NCBI RefSeq assembly: GCF_016907355.1
Contig: NZ_JAFBBW010000001.1
Span: 2,790,001 to 2,854,000, forward strand
Direction: 5' to 3'
Origin: Agromyces aurantiacus
GTDB lineage: Bacteria > Actinomycetota > Actinomycetes > Actinomycetales > Microbacteriaceae
DNA length: 64,000 nucleotides
The notes under the pieces are model-generated. The model did no database searches, had not been told where the DNA came from, and saw only the letters and a list, made by a program, of their open reading frames with translations. Within the stretch, counting starts at the first letter, position 1. Each line of letters begins with the position of its first letter. The translations under genes were made by a program, and so were the position numbers. Of this stretch, positions 1-9,905 are shown piece after piece.

Positions 1-28
1 GGGCGCATCACTCGACGACAGGACCCCC

Positions 29-541
29 ATGCACACGACCCGAACGCTCACGCGCGCCGTTTCCGTCGCGGCGGCCGCCATCCTCGCCGCCTCGCTCTCG
101 GGCTGCAGCCTCATCGGCGACCTGCTGCCGGCCCCGCAACCGCAGCGCGACGACACGACGCAGGAGATCACGGAGAGCGGCGACGCCGACGTCTTCGCGC
201 TGCGCGTCGGGGACTGCCTCGAGATGGTCGAGGGCGAGGCCGTCGAGACCGTGCCGGTCGTGCCGTGCTCCGAGCCGCACACCGACGAGGTCTACCACGA
301 CTTCCAGATGCCCGACGGCGAGTTCCCCGGCGACGAGGCCGTGACCGCCGCGGCCGAAGAGGGGTGCCTGGCCGCCTTCGAACCGTTCGTCGGCGTCGCC
401 TACGATGCGTCGACGCTGTACGTCGCGTGGTACTCCCCGACGCAGGAGTCGTGGGAGGGCGTCGACGACCGGATGGTGTCGTGCACCGTCTCCGACCCCG
501 CGGGCGACGTCACCGGTACGCTCGAGGGCGCCGCGTACTGA
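29..541 (+). CDS. Septum-formation-like lipoprotein
   Basis: The 170-residue product is probably a membrane-anchored extracytoplasmic lipoprotein. The N-terminus has basic residues, an Ala-rich hydrophobic stretch (about 10-24) and a lipobox L-S-G-C with Cys26 as the acylation site. The mature part resembles the actinobacterial 'septum formation' domain: a D-C-L-E motif near residue 62 and a P-C-S-E-P-H-T-D-E-V motif near residue 80, with further cysteines (about 115 and 151) that could form disulfides. The ATG at 29 is supported by the immediately following signal sequence; a weak AGGA lies upstream. It is followed after 41 nt by a convergent gene, so it ends its transcript. The exact role is unknown; the domain name does not prove a division function. 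Confidence 0.8.
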   Translation: MHTTRTLTRAVSVAAAAILAASLSGCSLIGDLLPAPQPQRDDTTQEITESGDADVFALRVGDCLEMVEGEAVETVPVVPCSEPHTDEVYHDFQMPDGEFPGDEAVTAAAEEGCLAAFEPFVGVAYDASTLYVAWYSPTQESWEGVDDRMVSCTVSDPAGDVTGTLEGAAY

Positions 542-582
542 CGCGTCGGGTCCGGAGCGCCCCGACCGGGTCGGGCGTGGCG

Positions 583-1635
583 CTACGGACGGAGCGTCGG
601 GAGCGGGCCGCCGCGGCGGGCGTCGGCCCACAGGTCGACGTCGGAGTCGATCGCGGACCGGTCGATCTCGGCGAGCTCGGCGTCGGTGAAGTCGAGCCGG
701 TCGAGCGCCGCCACGTTCTCCTCGAGTTGGGCGACGCTGCTCGCGCCGATCACGAGGCTGGTCACGCGCTCGTCGCGCAGCGCCCACGCGAGGGCCAGTT
801 GGGCGAGCGACTGCCCGCGACGTGCCGCGACCTCGCCGAGGGCGCGGATGCGCTCGGCCGTGGCTTGCGTCAGCATCGACCGGTCCAGCGACGTGTCGGC
901 GGCCGCCCTCGACTCCGCGGGGATGCCGGCGAGGTACTTGCCCGTGAGCATGCCCTGCGCGAGCGCGGTGAAGCCGATGATGCCGACCCCCAGCTCACCC
1001 GCGGCGTCGACGAGGCCCTCCGACTCGATCCAGCGGTTCAGCATCGAGTACGACGGCTGGTGGATCGTGAGCGGCGTGCCGCGCTCGGCGAGCAGCCTCG
1101 CCATCTCGCGGGTCGCCTCGGTGCCGTACGAGGAGATGCCGACGTAGAGCGCCTTGCCCGAGCGCACGATGTGGTCGAGCGCCGCGGCGGTCTCCTCGAG
1201 CGGTGTCTCGGGGTCGGGCCGGTGCGAGTAGAAGATGTCGACGTAGTCCAGCCCGAGGCGGACGAGCGACTGGTCGAGGCTCGCGATGAGGTACTTGCGA
1301 CTGCCGCCGACGCCGTACGGCCCCGGCCACATGTCCCACCCGGCCTTCGTCGAGACGACGAGCTCGTCGCGATACGGCGCGAAGTCGGTCGCGAGGAGGC
1401 GCCCGACGTTCGCCTCCGACGAGCCGTACGGCGGGCCGTAGTTGTTGGCGAGGTCGAAGTGCGTGATGCCGAGGTCGAACGCGCGCCGCGCGATCGCGCG
1501 CTGCGTCTCGAACGGGCGGTCGTCGCCGAAGTTGTGCCAGAGGCCCAGTGAGAGCAGCGGCAGCTTCAGCCCCGACGAGCCCACGCGACGGTAGGGGATG
1601 CGGTCATAGCGGTCGGCAGCGGCGAGGTAGGACAT
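583..1635 (-). CDS. Aldo/keto reductase (YghZ/Gpr-like)
   Basis: NADPH-dependent reductase of the aldo/keto reductase superfamily, 350 residues, (beta/alpha)8 barrel. The catalytic tetrad is visible as Asp61 and Tyr66 (D-L-A-N-N-Y-G), Lys97 (V-S-T-K-A-G) and His138 (Y-S-H-R-P-D). The sequence around it (N-N-Y-G-P-P-Y-G-S-S-E) matches the YghZ / L-glyceraldehyde-3-phosphate reductase group, so small aldehydes such as methylglyoxal or glyceraldehyde phosphate are plausible substrates (family knowledge). A longer reading frame runs upstream to 1770, but it enters the 3' end of the tmRNA. I choose the ATG at 1635 because a TACGAT box lies 7 nt upstream, the spacing of a leaderless start. It is monocistronic and convergent with the lipoprotein gene. 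Confidence 0.9.
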   Translation of the reverse strand: MSYLAAADRYDRIPYRRVGSSGLKLPLLSLGLWHNFGDDRPFETQRAIARRAFDLGITHFDLANNYGPPYGSSEANVGRLLATDFAPYRDELVVSTKAGWDMWPGPYGVGGSRKYLIASLDQSLVRLGLDYVDIFYSHRPDPETPLEETAAALDHIVRSGKALYVGISSYGTEATREMARLLAERGTPLTIHQPSYSMLNRWIESEGLVDAAGELGVGIIGFTALAQGMLTGKYLAGIPAESRAAADTSLDRSMLTQATAERIRALGEVAARRGQSLAQLALAWALRDERVTSLVIGASSVAQLEENVAALDRLDFTDAELAEIDRSAIDSDVDLWADARRGGPLPTLRP

Positions 1636-1642
1636 GTGGCCG

Positions 1643-1648
1643 ATCGTA
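1643..1648 (-). promoter_or_regulatory. -10 box for leaderless aldo/keto reductase mRNA
   Basis: On the minus strand this reads TACGAT, ending 7 nt before the ATG at 1635. There is no Shine-Dalgarno sequence, so the transcript probably begins at or next to the start codon. Prediction from sequence only. Confidence 0.5.
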
Positions 1649-1680
1649 GCCCCGGGGCGCCAACGCGGCCCGGGCATGGC

Positions 1681-1708
1681 GAAGGCCGCCCCGTTCGGGA
1701 CGGCCTTC
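1681..1708 (-). terminator. Hairpin downstream of tmRNA
   Basis: GAAGGCCG and CGGCCTTC form the outer arms of a nearly perfect inverted repeat (about 12 bp with a GAAC loop). On the minus strand the single mismatch becomes a U-G pair, so the hairpin is strongest in RNA from that strand, 29 nt past the tmRNA 3' end. There is no U-tract, which is common for GC-rich actinobacterial terminators. Confidence 0.55.
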
Positions 1709-1736
1709 GTCGGCTCCGCACGTGCGATGACGGCAA

Positions 1737-2104
1737 TGGTGGAGATGGGGGGAATTGAACCCCCGTCCATCGCTGAGATTCCGCGCCTTCTCCGGGCGCA
1801 TCCTGTGCAGCGTTCTACTCGGCCCCGACCCTTGCCACAGGCAGCCAGGTCGACGGGCCCAGCCTGAAGAAGTCCCGTACGACGCTCAGGCGACGTCGTA
1901 CAGCGAGTTCCCTAGATGACGCCAGGGACCGGGGCGGGAACAGACCCGGACTGACGGACTATCGGGCTCGCTTAGGCAGCGAGGGCGAAGTCGGACTGCT
2001 TCGTATTGGCAGTTATTTGTTCGCAGGGAGCGTTCACGAGATAACCCTGCATCCTCGGCCCGCTTCTCGCAGTCTCACAGGCGATGTCGAAACCGATCAT
2101 CCCC
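1737..2104 (-). ncRNA. ssrA: tmRNA (transfer-messenger RNA)
   Basis: Rescues stalled ribosomes together with SmpB, encoded 1.7 kb away. The 5' end GGGGATG (from 2104 downward) pairs with the 3' strand CATCTCC (seven pairs, one G-U), followed by discriminator A and an encoded CCA ending at 1737. The T-arm reads GGGGGTTCAATTCCCCC. The tag reading frame is at 2010-1972: ANTKQSDFALAA then TAA, with resume codon GCC; the DFALAA end is typical of actinobacterial tags and a proteolysis signal. Total length is 368 nt, normal for the group. It is transcribed divergently from the SIMPL-domain gene. Confidence 0.95.
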
Positions 2105-2184
2105 ATGTCGCCGACCCCGATTCGCATCGGAGACGGGCCGTCATTCGCACGCTGTGGAATTGCCATGACCCGGGCGGCGACTCG

Positions 2185-2213
2185 TTGAACAGCCTGGTGC
2201 CCGGCCTTACAGT
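2185..2213 (+). promoter_or_regulatory. Sigma-70-type promoter of SIMPL-domain gene
   Basis: A TTGAAC hexamer (2185-2190) and a TACAGT hexamer (2208-2213) are separated by exactly 17 nt, close to the consensus. They lie about 55 nt upstream of the ATG at 2269, which also has a GGAAGGAA ribosome binding site. Sequence-based prediction. Confidence 0.55.
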
Positions 2214-2268
2214 CTAGAACAGGCGTGGCCGCTCCGCCATTCCCGAGCGGGCCGACGGAAGGAACCGC

Positions 2269-2928
2269 ATGCCCACGATCATCGCCGTCACCGGTCGCGC
2301 CCAGGAGCGGATCGAGCCCGAGCTCGGCGCGGTCTCGCTCACGGTCGGCACCTCGGGCGGGGATCGCGAGGCGACCCTGCGCTCGGTCGGCGACTCGCAC
2401 GAACGCCTTCTCGAAGAGGTGCGCGAGCTCGAGGCGTCCGGCGCGCTCGAGTCGTGGTCGGCGGGGCAGCTGCGGGTGTGGTCGCACCGCCCGTGGAACG
2501 CCGAGGGCCGGCAGCTGCCGCTCGTGCACCAGGCGAACGCCGAGGTCGAGGTGGTCTTCCGCGACCTCGCGGCGCTCGGCGCGTGGGTCGGCTCCGTGTC
2601 GGGCACGGCGAACGTCGCCGTCGGCGGCGTGGACTGGCGACTGACGGATGCCACGCGCGACCGCGTGCAGGAGACGGCGCAGCGCACGGCCGTCGCCGAC
2701 GCCGTGCGCAAGGCCGGCGTCTACGCCGAGGCCCTCGGGTTGGGCACTCCCGCCCCGGTCGAGCTCGCCGACCACGGGATGCTCTCGGAGCAGCCCGTTC
2801 CGGTCATGCACAAGGCCACGATGGCCCGCGCGATGGCGGCCGACGCCGGCGCCGGCCCCGCGCCCGAGTTCGCGCCCGCGAAGCTCGTGATCGAGGCCTC
2901 GGTCGACGCCCGCTTCAGCGCGGAGTGA
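2269..2928 (+). CDS. SIMPL domain-containing protein (DUF541)
   Basis: The 219-residue protein carries the SIMPL/DUF541 fold over almost its entire length: an N-terminal I-A-V-T-G-R-A pattern, a central region with the W-R-L-T-D motif, and a C-terminal S-V-D-A-R-F strand typical of the family. No signal peptide or membrane segment is seen, unlike the periplasmic members of Gram-negative bacteria such as YggE, so it is probably cytoplasmic. Family members form ring-like oligomers and have been linked to stress resistance, but the molecular function is not settled. The ATG at 2269 is preceded by GGAAGGAA at good spacing and by a clear promoter. The next gene is convergent. Confidence 0.8.
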   Translation: MPTIIAVTGRAQERIEPELGAVSLTVGTSGGDREATLRSVGDSHERLLEEVRELEASGALESWSAGQLRVWSHRPWNAEGRQLPLVHQANAEVEVVFRDLAALGAWVGSVSGTANVAVGGVDWRLTDATRDRVQETAQRTAVADAVRKAGVYAEALGLGTPAPVELADHGMLSEQPVPVMHKATMARAMAADAGAGPAPEFAPAKLVIEASVDARFSAE

Positions 2929-2946
2929 TGGCGGGGCGGATGGCGC

Positions 2947-3684
2947 TCAGCCGCGCTCGATGAGCCACGCCTCGAGCGCCTCGAGCTCACGACGCTCGAG
3001 ACCCGACGCGAGCAGGTACTCCCGCGCCGACCCGTGACGTCGCTCCACCTCGTCGAGCGCCGACTCGAGCGCCTCGCGCGGGCTCCCGCCCATGAGCGTG
3101 CGCAGCTCGGGGGTGTCGGGCACGCCGTACCGCCCGATGAGCGCGACCATCTCCTCGAGCCATTCGCCCGCCAGGTGCGACTCCGTGACGACGTAGTCGG
3201 CGATGACGGCCTCGCGTTCGACGCCCGCCGCGAGCAGCGCCATCGCGATGACGATGCCCGTGCGGTCCTTGCCCGCGGTGCAGTGCACGACGACCGCGCG
3301 CTCCCCCGCGTTCGGCAGTTCGCGCAGCGCGTCGACGAGGACCGGCGAATGGGTCGTCACGATCCGGTGGTAGAGGGCCTCGAGCGAGATGCCGCGCCGA
3401 CCCTGGGACGCGCCGGCGCCCTCGAACACGGGCAGGCGGCGCACCGCGACATCCAGCCCCTCGAGGTCGTCGGGCATGAGCTGCGCCTCGTTCTCGTCGC
3501 GCAGGTCGATCACCACGCCCACGTCGAGCCGGCGCAGCGCCTCGCGGCCCTCGTCACCGAGCCGGTGGAGCCCGTCGGAGCGGAACAGCACGCCGCGGCG
3601 CACCACGCCTTCGCGCGCCGGCAGTCCGCCGACGTCGCGGAAGTTGTAGGTGCCCGGCACGGGGATGCGCGTCGAGATCTCCAC
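2947..3684 (-). CDS. Tyrosine/dual-specificity protein phosphatase (MptpB-like)
   Basis: Cytoplasmic phosphatase of 245 residues. The phosphate-binding loop H-C-T-A-G-K-D-R-T-G is intact, with nucleophile Cys135 and Arg141. The N-terminal N-F-R-D-V-G-G motif (14-20) and the G-V-L-F-R-S-D/L motif (31-38) are hallmarks of the DSP3/MptpB family, whose members dephosphorylate phosphotyrosine and, in some cases, phosphoinositides. The Lys in the loop (Gly-Lys-Asp) is typical of the lipid-capable members. The start is GTG at 3684, 7 nt downstream of a TAGGCT box and without a ribosome binding site, suggesting a leaderless mRNA. Physiological substrate unknown. Confidence 0.9.
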   Translation of the reverse strand: MEISTRIPVPGTYNFRDVGGLPAREGVVRRGVLFRSDGLHRLGDEGREALRRLDVGVVIDLRDENEAQLMPDDLEGLDVAVRRLPVFEGAGASQGRRGISLEALYHRIVTTHSPVLVDALRELPNAGERAVVVHCTAGKDRTGIVIAMALLAAGVEREAVIADYVVTESHLAGEWLEEMVALIGRYGVPDTPELRTLMGGSPREALESALDEVERRHGSAREYLLASGLERRELEALEAWLIERG

Positions 3685-3691
3685 GCAGCGG

Positions 3692-3697
3692 AGCCTA
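3692..3697 (-). promoter_or_regulatory. -10 box for leaderless phosphatase mRNA
   Basis: Reads TAGGCT on the minus strand, 7 nt before the GTG at 3684; no Shine-Dalgarno sequence between. Supports the chosen start. Confidence 0.5.
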
Positions 3698-3767
3698 CCC
3701 CCGGCGACTGGGCCCGAACCTCAGGATCCGCCCGGACCCGGCCGGACCCGGCGGCACTCGGTGCGAC

Positions 3768-4244
3768 CTACTCGCCGAGGTGCCGGCGCGACGCCATCGC
3801 GCGATCGGCCTCGCGCTTGTCCTGCCGCTCGCGCAGCGCCTGGCGCTTGTCGTACTCGCGCTTGCCCTTGGCGACCGCGAGCTCGACCTTCGCGCGGCCG
3901 TCCTTGAAATACAGCGACAGCGGGATGAGCGTGTAGCCGCCCTCCTTGGTCTTGTGGCTGATCTTCACGATCTCCTGCTTGTGCATCAGGAGCTTGCGCT
4001 TGCGCCGCGGGGCGTGGTTGTTCCACGTTCCCTCGGTGTACTCGGGGATGTGCACCGCGTCGAGCCAGATCTCGCCGCCGTCGATGAAGGCGTACCCGTC
4101 GACGAGCGACGCCCGCCCCTGGCGCAGCGACTTCACCTCGGTGCCGGAGAGCACGATGCCGGCCTCGTAGGTGTCCTCGATCAGGTAGTCGTGGCGCGCC
4201 TTGCGGTTGGTCGCCACGACCTTCTCACCGCGTTCCCTGGGCAC
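3768..4244 (-). CDS. smpB: SsrA-binding protein SmpB
   Basis: The 158-residue partner of tmRNA; it binds the tRNA-like domain and the ribosomal A site during trans-translation. Family landmarks are present: [10 protein letters not shown] near the N-terminus, [11 protein letters not shown] around residue 34-44, and the basic C-terminal tail (residues about 125-150, K-R-E-Y-D-K-R) that reaches into the mRNA channel. The start is GTG at 4244, with GAGGAG about 10 nt upstream and a TAGACT -10 box 57 nt upstream. It lies directly downstream of ftsX (65 nt gap). The distance from ssrA (two genes between) is larger than in some relatives. Confidence 0.97.
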   Translation of the reverse strand: MPRERGEKVVATNRKARHDYLIEDTYEAGIVLSGTEVKSLRQGRASLVDGYAFIDGGEIWLDAVHIPEYTEGTWNNHAPRRKRKLLMHKQEIVKISHKTKEGGYTLIPLSLYFKDGRAKVELAVAKGKREYDKRQALRERQDKREADRAMASRRHLGE

Positions 4245-4300
4245 GGTCCACTCCTCGGTTCGATCGACGGATGTCGCCGGCGAGCGCCGGCAAGCCCTCC

Positions 4301-4306
4301 AGTCTA
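4301..4306 (-). promoter_or_regulatory. Possible -10 box for smpB
   Basis: TAGACT on the minus strand just after the ftsX stop codon and 56 nt upstream of the smpB GTG, leaving a short leader that contains the GAGGAG ribosome binding site. The matching -35 would fall inside ftsX and is not clear. Confidence 0.35.
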
Positions 4307-4309
4307 GCG

Positions 4310-5217
4310 TCAGACGCGCAGGTACCTGCGGATCGCGATCGCCGCCGACACCGCGGCGAGCAGCACGCCCACGCCCACGAGCAGCGGCACGACGAGCAGC
4401 GCGTCGCCCACGTCGACGAACGTGAACGAGAGCGCGTCGGCGAGGTAGCCCTGGACGAAGAAGTACACGATCGCGACGACCGCCCCGCCGGCGAGCAGCG
4501 AGCCGATGAGCCCCGCGAACACGCCCTCGAGGACGAACGGCGTCTGGATGAACCGGTTCGACGCGCCGACCAAGCGCATGATGCCGAGCTCCTTGCTGCG
4601 CGAGAACGCCGACAGGCGGATGGTCGTCGCGATGAGCAGCGCGGCGGCGACGAGCATGATCGCGGCGATCGCGACGGCGGTGTAGCTCGCGGCGTTCAGC
4701 ACGTTGAAGATCTGGTCGAGGTAGCGCCGCTGATCGACGACCTGCTCGACGCCCGCCATGCCGGCCAGGCTCTCGGCGATCACGTCGGACTGCGACGGGT
4801 CGGTGAGGTTCACCCAGAACGTCTCGTTGAGCACGTCGGGCGTGACGTAGTCGGCTGCGGGCGTGCCGGCGAACTGCTCCTGGAAGTTCGCATACGCCTG
4901 GTCGCGATCCTCGAAGTAGTACTCGTCGATGAACGGGTCGAGGGTGTCGCTGTTCAGCTGCGCCTCGACGGCGTCCTTCTGCTCGGGCGTCGCCTCGCCG
5001 TCGACGCAGCCGGCGGCCGTCGAGACCGAGGTGCAGAGGTAGACGGCGACTTGGGCGCGGTCGTACCAGTAGCCGCGCATCTGCGCGATCTGCAGTTGCA
5101 GCAGCGCGGCCGTGCCCACGAACGTGAGCGAGACGAACGTGACCAGCACGACCGAGATGACCATGGTGGCGTTGCGCCGCAGGCCGTTGGCCGCTTCGGC
5201 GAACACGAGACCGAACC

Positions 5218-5221
<4 letters not shown>
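4310..5221 (-). CDS. ftsX: Cell-division permease-like protein FtsX
   Basis: Integral membrane partner of the FtsE ATPase. In actinobacteria FtsEX activates peptidoglycan hydrolases (RipC-type) at the septum. The 303-residue sequence has one N-terminal membrane segment (about 22-44), a large extracellular loop (about 45-165) and three further membrane segments towards the C-terminus (about 170-200, 230-255 and 270-295), the FtsX topology. The motif [13 protein letters not shown] (near 206-218) is the conserved cytoplasmic coupling region for the ATPase. The start is GTG, overlapping the ftsE stop by four bases (GTGA), so translation is coupled. Confidence 0.96.
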
Positions 5222-6708
<1,487 letters not shown>

Positions 6709-6716
6709 CGCGTTCG

Positions 6717-6722
6717 AGCCTA
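6717..6722 (-). promoter_or_regulatory. -10 box for leaderless ftsEX mRNA
   Basis: TAGGCT on the minus strand ending 8 nt before the ftsE ATG, with no ribosome binding site between them. It fixes the ftsE start and argues that ftsE and ftsX form their own transcript. Confidence 0.55.
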
Positions 6723-6782
6723 GGCACGATCGACCCGAATCGGGGCAGCGACACCGGAAAAGGCAGACCCGCCTCGCGCCGG

Positions 6783-6788
6783 TACAGT
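6783..6788 (+). promoter_or_regulatory. -10 box for leaderless cupin mRNA
   Basis: TACAGT, 7 nt before the GTG at 6796. The in-frame upstream GTG at 6787 would lie inside the -10 box, so it is unlikely to be the start. Confidence 0.5.
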
Positions 6789-6795
6789 GGCCGAC

Positions 6796-7224
6796 GTGAG
6801 CGACTACCAGGTGTTGGAGATGGGCGGCCTCGACGAGTGGCGCGAGCACTACGGCGGGTTCCGCCCGGAGAGCTCGCGCGACGGACGGCGGGTCGTCGAC
6901 CACGAACTCACGATGCAGTTCATCGGCATGACCGCGAACGCCTACGAACCCGGCGAGGAGGCCGGGTACTGGCACACGCACTCGCGCGTGGAGGAACTGT
7001 ACGTGTTCCTCGCCGGTCGCGGCCAGATGGGCCTCGACGACGACGTCGTCGACGTCGGTCCCGGCACCGTCGTGCGCGTGGGCCAGGGCGTCTGGCGCAC
7101 CTGGCGGGCGGTGCCCGACAGCCCGGGCCAGCTCAGGTGGCTCTGCATCCGCGCGGGCGGCGAGGAACTGCCGCGCCTGCCCGACGACGGCCGACGCGAC
7201 GAGGATCGCCCGTCGCCCTGGTGA
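6796..7224 (+). CDS. Cupin-domain protein
   Basis: Single-domain beta-barrel protein of 142 residues. The first cupin motif is clear: [17 protein letters not shown] (about 55-71), giving His-X-His and Glu metal ligands. In the second motif the usual His is not obvious (G-V-W-R-T-W-R), so metal binding may be by three ligands only. Substrate unknown; it could be a small-molecule isomerase or a sensor. The leaderless start at GTG 6796 is preferred for the reason given at the -10 box. It is divergent from ftsE and convergent with the flavodoxin gene 9 nt away. Confidence 0.8.
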   Translation: MSDYQVLEMGGLDEWREHYGGFRPESSRDGRRVVDHELTMQFIGMTANAYEPGEEAGYWHTHSRVEELYVFLAGRGQMGLDDDVVDVGPGTVVRVGQGVWRTWRAVPDSPGQLRWLCIRAGGEELPRLPDDGRRDEDRPSPW

Positions 7225-7233
7225 CCCGGCGCG

Positions 7234-7764
7234 TCAGGCCGGCTGGGTCGCGAGCTCGGCGGCCACCGCGTCGGCCCACGCGTCGATGGCATCCCAGTCG
7301 CGGAAGTCGCCCTCGGGCAGCGCGTCGTTCTCGGGCATCCAGCTGAGGATGCGATCGGATCCGCGGAGCCCGTCGATGTCGAGCGCCCCGAAGAAGACCA
7401 TCGTGCCGCGCGGGTGCAGCTCCTCCTCGTAGTCGGCGAACTGCCGCGGCTGCGCGCCCGCGAGCACGTCGTTGCCCTCCTTGTCGATGCGCGACGTGCC
7501 GAGCGGTCCACTGGCGAAGAGCCACGTGGGTCGGCTCGCGAGCAGCTCGTGGTTGTGGCGCACGAATCGACGCGCCTCCTTGCGCCAGTTGAACATGTAG
7601 GTGGCGGCGCCCACGACGAACGCGTCGAACCCCTCGGGGTACTCGACGTCATCGCAGCGCTCGACGTCGACCTCGTGGCCCGCGAGACGGAGCCGCTCGC
7701 CGATGCGGTCGGCGATCCCCCTCGTCGACCCGTACTTGCTCGAGTACGCGACCAGCACGCGCAT
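7234..7764 (-). CDS. Flavodoxin-domain protein (protoporphyrinogen-oxidase HemG-like)
   Basis: FMN-binding flavodoxin fold, 176 residues. The N-terminal phosphate loop is S-S-K-Y-G-S-T-R-G-I-A (8-18), which binds the FMN phosphate. Further strands (D-A-F-V-V-G-A-A-T-Y, W-L-F-A-S-G-P-L-G) match the HemG / menaquinone-dependent protoporphyrinogen oxidase-like group. The substrate cannot be told from sequence; many actinobacterial members are annotated as general flavodoxins. The ATG at 7764 has a GGAGGTGG ribosome binding site; the longer frame upstream runs against the neighbouring amidotransferase gene and is not used. Divergent from that gene, with a 150-nt gap. Confidence 0.85.
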   Translation of the reverse strand: MRVLVAYSSKYGSTRGIADRIGERLRLAGHEVDVERCDDVEYPEGFDAFVVGAATYMFNWRKEARRFVRHNHELLASRPTWLFASGPLGTSRIDKEGNDVLAGAQPRQFADYEEELHPRGTMVFFGALDIDGLRGSDRILSWMPENDALPEGDFRDWDAIDAWADAVAAELATQPA

Positions 7765-7914
7765 GACGTCCACCTCCGTCGGTGATCCGCTGTCGATCCC
7801 GCGGGCGAGGCTACGCGCGCGGCCGTGCCGCGTTGAGTGCCGAAGGTCCCCTGCCGATCTCCGCGCGACCGGCGTAGGTTGGAGGGCGAGACCGACCGGA
7901 GCCTGGGAGGTGCG

Positions 7915-8688
7915 ATGACCGTTCCCCTCGTCGGCGTCGTCGCCGATCGCAAGTCCGCGAGCGCCGGGGCGTGGGTCGACATCCCCACCGACGGACTCCC
8001 GCACGCCTACATCTCCGCCCTCCAGGAGGCGGGCGCCGCGCCGATCGTGTTCCCGAGCATCGACGTGCACCTGTCCGACCCGGATCGGCTGCTCGAGATC
8101 GTCGACGGGCTCTTCCTGCCGGGCGGGCGCGACATCGACGCCGAGCTCTACGCCAACGAGGCGCACCCCTCGAACGATCCGCCCCTGCGCGTGCGCGACG
8201 AGCTCGAGATCGCGCTCGTCCGCGGAGCGCGCGAGCGCGGCATGCCGATCTTCGGCGCGTGCCGCGGCATGCAGGTGCTCAACGTCGCGCTCGGCGGAAC
8301 CCTCGAGCAGCACCTCGGCGACCGGCTCGACCTGACCCCGCACCGGGCGACGGTCGGCGAGAAGACCGAGCACCCCGTCGCCATCCACGACGGCACGCTG
8401 CTGCGGCGCATCACGCACGACGCCGAGTTCGACATCTCCTCGCACCACCACCAGGCGGTCGAACGGCTCGGCGAGGGGCTCGTCGCCTCGGCGAGCGCGC
8501 CCGACGGCGTGATCGAGGCCATCGAGACCACCGACGGTTCGTTCTGCCTCGGCGTGCAGTGGCACCCCGAGGAGCGGCTCGATCCCGAGGGGATCGTGCT
8601 CATCCGGGCGTTCGTCGACGCGGCGCGCGCGCACGCGCGGTCGCAGGTGCGGGGCGCGGCGGCACCGGCGGTCGCACGGGCGTCGTAG
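7915..8688 (+). CDS. Class-I glutamine amidotransferase, gamma-glutamyl-gamma-aminobutyrate hydrolase family
   Basis: Peptidase C26 (PuuD-like) hydrolase, 257 residues. The catalytic triad is visible: Cys116 in G-A-C-R-G-M-Q, then His217 and Glu219 in Q-W-H-P-E-E. The family cleaves gamma-glutamyl amide bonds, for example in gamma-glutamyl-GABA from putrescine breakdown. No other putrescine genes are adjacent, so the real substrate is open. The ATG at 7915 is preceded by GGGAGGTG at good spacing, which decides it over upstream starts. Convergent with prfB. Confidence 0.88.
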   Translation: MTVPLVGVVADRKSASAGAWVDIPTDGLPHAYISALQEAGAAPIVFPSIDVHLSDPDRLLEIVDGLFLPGGRDIDAELYANEAHPSNDPPLRVRDELEIALVRGARERGMPIFGACRGMQVLNVALGGTLEQHLGDRLDLTPHRATVGEKTEHPVAIHDGTLLRRITHDAEFDISSHHHQAVERLGEGLVASASAPDGVIEAIETTDGSFCLGVQWHPEERLDPEGIVLIRAFVDAARAHARSQVRGAAAPAVARAS

Positions 8689-8729
8689 TCGGCGGATGAC
8701 GCGGGCGCGCGCCATCCGTCACCCGGGCG

Positions 8730-9845
8730 CTACTCGCCCGCCTGCTGCTTCTGCTTGCGCCACTTGATGCCCGCGGCGATGAACCCGTCGAGCTCGCCGT
8801 CGAACACCTTCGACGGGTTGCCCTCCTCGTAGTCGTTCCGCAGGTCCTTCACCATCTGGTACGGCGCGAGCACGTACGACCGCATCTGGTCGCCCCAGCT
8901 CGCGGTGATGTTGCCCGCGAGCTCCTTCTTCTGGGCGGCCTCCTGCTCCTTCTGGAGGAGGAGCAGTCGCGACTGGAGCACCCTCATCGCGGCGGCGCGG
9001 TTCTGGATCTGCGACTTCTCGTTCTGCATCGAGACGACGATGCCGGTGGGGAGGTGCGTGATGCGCACGGCCGAGTCGGTGGTGTTGACCGACTGTCCGC
9101 CGGGGCCGGACGAGCGGAAGACGTCGACGCGGATGTCGTTGTCGGGGATGTCGACCTCCTGCGCCTCCTCCATGAGCGGGATGACCTCGACCGCGGCGAA
9201 CGACGTCTGGCGCTTGCCGGCCGCGCCGAAGGGGCTCATGCGCACGAGACGGTGGGTGCCCGCCTCGACCGAGAGGGTGCCGAACGCGTAGGGCGCGTCG
9301 ATCTCGAAGGTGGCCGACTTGATGCCGGCCTCCTCGGCGTAGCTGGTGTCCATGACGGTGGCGGTGTAGCCGTGCTTCTCGGCCCAGCGCAGGTACATGC
9401 GCATGAGCATCTCGGCGAAGTCGGCGGCGTCGACGCCGCCGGCGCCCGAACGGATGGTGATGACGGCGGGCCGCGCATCCCATTCGCCGTCGAGCAGGGT
9501 CTGCACCTCGAGGTCGCCGATGGTCTTCTCGAGCGAGGCGAGCTCGGCGCGCGCCTCGGCGGCGGACTCCTCGTCGTCGGCCTCCTGAGCCAGCTCGACG
9601 AGCACCTCGAGGTCGTCGAGGCGCTGCTCGATGCCCGTGATGCGGTTGAGCTCGGACTGGCGGTGGCTGAGCGCGCTCGTCACCTTCTGGGCCTGCTCGG
9701 GGTCGTCCCACAGGTCGGGCGCACCGGCCTGCTCGCTGAGCTTGGCGATGTCGGCCTCGAGGGCGTGGACGTCGACGACGGCGCGGATGTCGCGGAAGGT
9801 GGTGCGCAGGGAGGCGATCTCCTGCGAGAGGTCAAGATCCAACAT
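8730..9845 (-). CDS. prfB: Peptide chain release factor 2
   Basis: Recognises UGA and UAA stop codons and triggers peptide release. The 371-residue protein has the RF2 anticodon-mimic tripeptide Ser-Pro-Phe (204-206) and the universal Gly-Gly-Gln motif (249-251) in the context [11 protein letters not shown]. The reading frame is continuous: the programmed +1 frameshift near codon 25 known from E. coli is absent, as in other actinobacteria. The ATG at 9845 follows a TAGGCT box by 9 nt without a Shine-Dalgarno sequence, suggesting a leaderless or very short leader. It is divergent from the MFS gene, the two starts only 60 nt apart. Confidence 0.97.
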   Translation of the reverse strand: MLDLDLSQEIASLRTTFRDIRAVVDVHALEADIAKLSEQAGAPDLWDDPEQAQKVTSALSHRQSELNRITGIEQRLDDLEVLVELAQEADDEESAAEARAELASLEKTIGDLEVQTLLDGEWDARPAVITIRSGAGGVDAADFAEMLMRMYLRWAEKHGYTATVMDTSYAEEAGIKSATFEIDAPYAFGTLSVEAGTHRLVRMSPFGAAGKRQTSFAAVEVIPLMEEAQEVDIPDNDIRVDVFRSSGPGGQSVNTTDSAVRITHLPTGIVVSMQNEKSQIQNRAAAMRVLQSRLLLLQKEQEAAQKKELAGNITASWGDQMRSYVLAPYQMVKDLRNDYEEGNPSKVFDGELDGFIAAGIKWRKQKQQAGE

Positions 9846-9854
9846 GGCCCCCCA

Positions 9855-9860
9855 AGCCTA
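9855..9860 (-). promoter_or_regulatory. -10 box for prfB
   Basis: TAGGCT on the minus strand, 9 nt before the prfB ATG; consistent with a leaderless mRNA. No -35 was assigned. Confidence 0.45.
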
Positions 9861-9892
9861 GTGGGCGGGGCTGGGCGCACCCTGCGCGGGCA

Positions 9893-9898
9893 TACGAT
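9893..9898 (+). promoter_or_regulatory. -10 box for MFS transporter gene
   Basis: TACGAT, 7 nt before the ATG at 9906. Together with the prfB box 33 nt away this makes a very compact divergent promoter region of about 60 nt. Confidence 0.45.
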
Positions 9899-9905
9899 CG
9901 AGGGG

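Noticed and set aside
1636..1770. Upstream extension of the aldo/keto reductase frame
   Set aside because: It runs into the tmRNA 3' end and past a -10 box; the conserved reductase sequence starts after the ATG at 1635.
8730..9845. Possible programmed frameshift in prfB
   Set aside because: The frame is uninterrupted from the ATG through the SPF and GGQ motifs; there is no in-frame UGA near codon 25.
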